Part shown: piece by piece, positions 62,645-64,000 of the stretch
How positions within the stretch are numbered: the first letter of the stretch is position 1
Layout: every line of letters begins with the position of its first letter
From: Ruegeria pomeroyi
GTDB lineage: Bacteria > Pseudomonadota > Alphaproteobacteria > Rhodobacterales > Rhodobacteraceae
Direction: 5' to 3'
Assembly (NCBI RefSeq): GCF_021405525.1
Contig: NZ_JAGQAG010000001.1
Coordinates: forward strand, 310,001 to 374,000
Length of the DNA stretch: 64,000 nucleotides
The notes under the pieces: model-generated
Told to the model about the DNA's origin: nothing
The model's database searches: none
What the model saw: only the letters and a program-made list of their open reading frames with translations
Made by a program: the position numbers and the translations under genes

Positions 62645-63166
62645 ATGTACCGCATCGTTTTTCTGATCTTTCTACTGCTTGTCGGCCGCTCGGTGCAGGC
62701 AGGACCTGTATCCGGCGTGTTCCCTTCGATCGACGGCGGTTCGTTGTCGATGGAGGATTGGCGCGGACGACCGGTGCTGGTCGTCAACACCGCATCGCAA
62801 TGCGGGTTCACTGGCCAATATGCCGGTTTGCAGAAGCTTTGGGAAACCTATCAGGACGCCGGGCTGGTTGTTCTCGCCATCCCGTCGGATGACTTTAATC
62901 AGGAATTGACAACCGCGGCCGAGGTCAAGGAGTTCTGCGCTCTAAACTATGATCTGACGCTGCCGATGACCGACATACTGCATGTGAAGGGGACACAGGC
63001 GCATCCGTTCTACAAAGCGGTCAAGGCCGAAACCGGGTTCGAACCGGCCTGGAACTTCAACAAGGTCCTGGTGGCGCCGGACGGATCTGTTGCGGCGACC
63101 TTCGGGTCGGCTGTCAAACCGCACTCCGCGCGGATGCAGCGTGAGATCGAGGCATTGCTGAACTAG
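62645..63166 (+). CDS. Periplasmic glutathione peroxidase (Cys type)
   Basis: 173 residues from ATG 62645, following an AAAGGAGAG site; longer upstream frames lack one. A signal peptide (YRIVFLIFLLLVGRSVQAG) targets it to the periplasm, unusual for this family. The active-site Cys53 is in NTASQCGFTGQYAGL where animal enzymes have selenocysteine; the WNF motif (EPAWNFNKVLV) and Gln are present. It probably reduces lipid or other peroxides with thioredoxin- or glutathione-type donors. Divergent from msrB-msrA; its stop overlaps the stop of the next gene. Confidence 0.9.
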   Translation: MYRIVFLIFLLLVGRSVQAGPVSGVFPSIDGGSLSMEDWRGRPVLVVNTASQCGFTGQYAGLQKLWETYQDAGLVVLAIPSDDFNQELTTAAEVKEFCALNYDLTLPMTDILHVKGTQAHPFYKAVKAETGFEPAWNFNKVLVAPDGSVAATFGSAVKPHSARMQREIEALLN

Positions 63167-64000
63167 GGTTTGCGCGCGCTTGCCTGACGCGACAGCTGGA
63201 CTGCAAGGATACCAGCGGTAGTGATCGCCACGCCGATGGCGTCGAGCGCACCCAGTCGCTCGCCCAATAGGGCGGCGGCGATGGCCACACCAAAGACCGG
63301 GTTGAGAAAGTGGAAGGTGGCCGCCCGGATCGCACCGATCCGGTTGAGCAGCAAGACCCAGACAAAGGTGGCGGTAAGGCCGGGCACCAGCGTGGTATAG
63401 GCAAAGGCCAGGGCCAGCGGCAGCGTCGGCGTGACATGCACGGTCTCAAAGATCGGGGTGGCGAGAAACAGGACAGCGGAGCCAACCAGCATCTGCAAGC
63501 CCACCACCATCATGAAATTCCCGCCCGAGGTCGCCCCGCGCAGGGCGAGCGTGGCGGTGGCCAGCGCCAGCGCGCCCAGACCGCAGAGCAGCACCCCGAA
63601 CAGATCGACACCCGCGCCGATGCGCGCGCCCATGATCAAAGCCACACCGAGAAAACCAGCCATCAGTCCGACAATCCCCAGCGCCGGAAGCCGCTCGCCG
63701 AACAGCAGCCAGCTGGCCAGCGCCACGAGGAGAGGCATGGTAGAAGCGATGATCGCGGCGACCGAGGCCTCGACCGTCTGCATCGCATAGAAGTTGAGGC
63801 CTAGGTAGAGCGCGTTCTGGCAGATGCCAAAGACGATGGTCGCCTTCCATTGGTTGCGGGTCAGGTTCCAGCTTTGCCCCATGGCGCGAGCGATGATGAC
63901 GCCGAGAAGGCCCGAGATCAGGAAGCGGCAGGCGAGAGAGAATAGCGGCGAGGCATCCGCCACGATGATCCGGGCCGAGGTGAAGGCCGAGGACCACATG
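63163..64000 (-). CDS. DMT-superfamily EamA transporter (5' end outside the window)
   Basis: About 279 codons are visible; the N-terminal residues are cut off because the first ATG seen reads WSSAFTSARI, which in this family follows a short hydrophobic start. About ten membrane helices form two EamA repeats (GLLGVIIARAMGQSWNL in the first, VLLNRIGAIRAATFHFLNPV in the second). Substrates are commonly amino acids or metabolites; not decidable. It converges on the glutathione peroxidase gene with stop codons overlapping. Confidence 0.9.
   Translation of the reverse strand, partial: MWSSAFTSARIIVADASPLFSLACRFLISGLLGVIIARAMGQSWNLTRNQWKATIVFGICQNALYLGLNFYAMQTVEASVAAIIASTMPLLVALASWLLFGERLPALGIVGLMAGFLGVALIMGARIGAGVDLFGVLLCGLGALALATATLALRGATSGGNFMMVVGLQMLVGSAVLFLATPIFETVHVTPTLPLALAFAYTTLVPGLTATFVWVLLLNRIGAIRAATFHFLNPVFGVAIAAALLGERLGALDAIGVAITTAGILAVQLSRQASARKP

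Noticed and set aside
62645..63166. Selenocysteine glutathione peroxidase
   Set aside because: The active-site codon is an ordinary Cys codon; no in-frame TGA is present at that position.

Overview
The window looks like chromosomal DNA from a motile member of the Rhodobacteraceae (Roseobacter group, Ruegeria/Phaeobacter-like). The evidence is high GC coding sequence, an alphaproteobacterial flagellar locus with motE and CtrA-type promoter boxes, a gltD-GFA-gltB operon, a Hint-domain protein, MttB-like and dimethylglycine-type demethylases, and a GC-rich bipartite palindromic intergenic repeat. The genus is inferred and was not tested. I see no prophage, insertion sequence or CRISPR array.

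Layout. (1) 1-8.99 kb: the 3' part of a hybrid histidine kinase. It converges on a four-gene operon encoding an MttB-family methyltransferase-like protein, a DgcA-like flavoenzyme, a P5C-reductase-like dehydrogenase and a second flavoenzyme with a complete 4Fe-4S motif. A TetR gene is divergent, with a perfect 12-bp palindrome in the shared promoter region. This is the best candidate for an incompletely described catabolic system, probably N-demethylation of a methylated amine or betaine. (2) 9.0-20.2 kb: first flagellar block, sltF-flhA-fliR-flhB-orf (+), flgB-flgC-fliE-fliQ-flgF-flgG-flgA-flgH-fliL-like (-) and fliI (+). (3) 20.2-26.7 kb: a tripartite tricarboxylate transport set tctC-tctB-tctA (-) with divergent tctD-tctE and a periplasmic binding protein overlapping tctE. 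It sits between two flagellar blocks. (4) 26.7-40.8 kb: second flagellar block, motB, flgE-flgK-flgL-flgI (+), fliF-fliH-fliN-fliP (-), fliL-orf-motE-motA-large periplasmic protein (+). fliG, fliM, flgD, fliK, flagellin, flaF and flbT are not in the window. (5) 41-48.4 kb: MmgE/PrpD protein with divergent LysR, a dimethylglycine-dehydrogenase-like enzyme, tRNA-Leu(CAG), an NDUFA9-like protein and uppP. (6) 48.5-55.1 kb: gltD-GFA-gltB ending at a clear terminator. (7) 55.2-64 kb: Hint protein, mtgA, GNAT, glutathione S-transferase, queG, a hydantoinase A-like protein, msrA/msrB, a secreted Cys-type glutathione peroxidase, and an EamA transporter cut by the window end.

How it fits together. Four flagellar promoter regions each carry a 7-of-8 match to the CtrA box TTAA-N7-TTAA close to the start codons, so most flagellar operons here are probably under one CtrA-type regulator. 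The tct module resembles the TctDE-controlled transport systems in which a sensor pair drives a divergent solute-binding-protein operon. The two demethylation loci (2-8 kb and 43.7-46.1 kb) both point to use of methylated amines, which fits a marine lifestyle.
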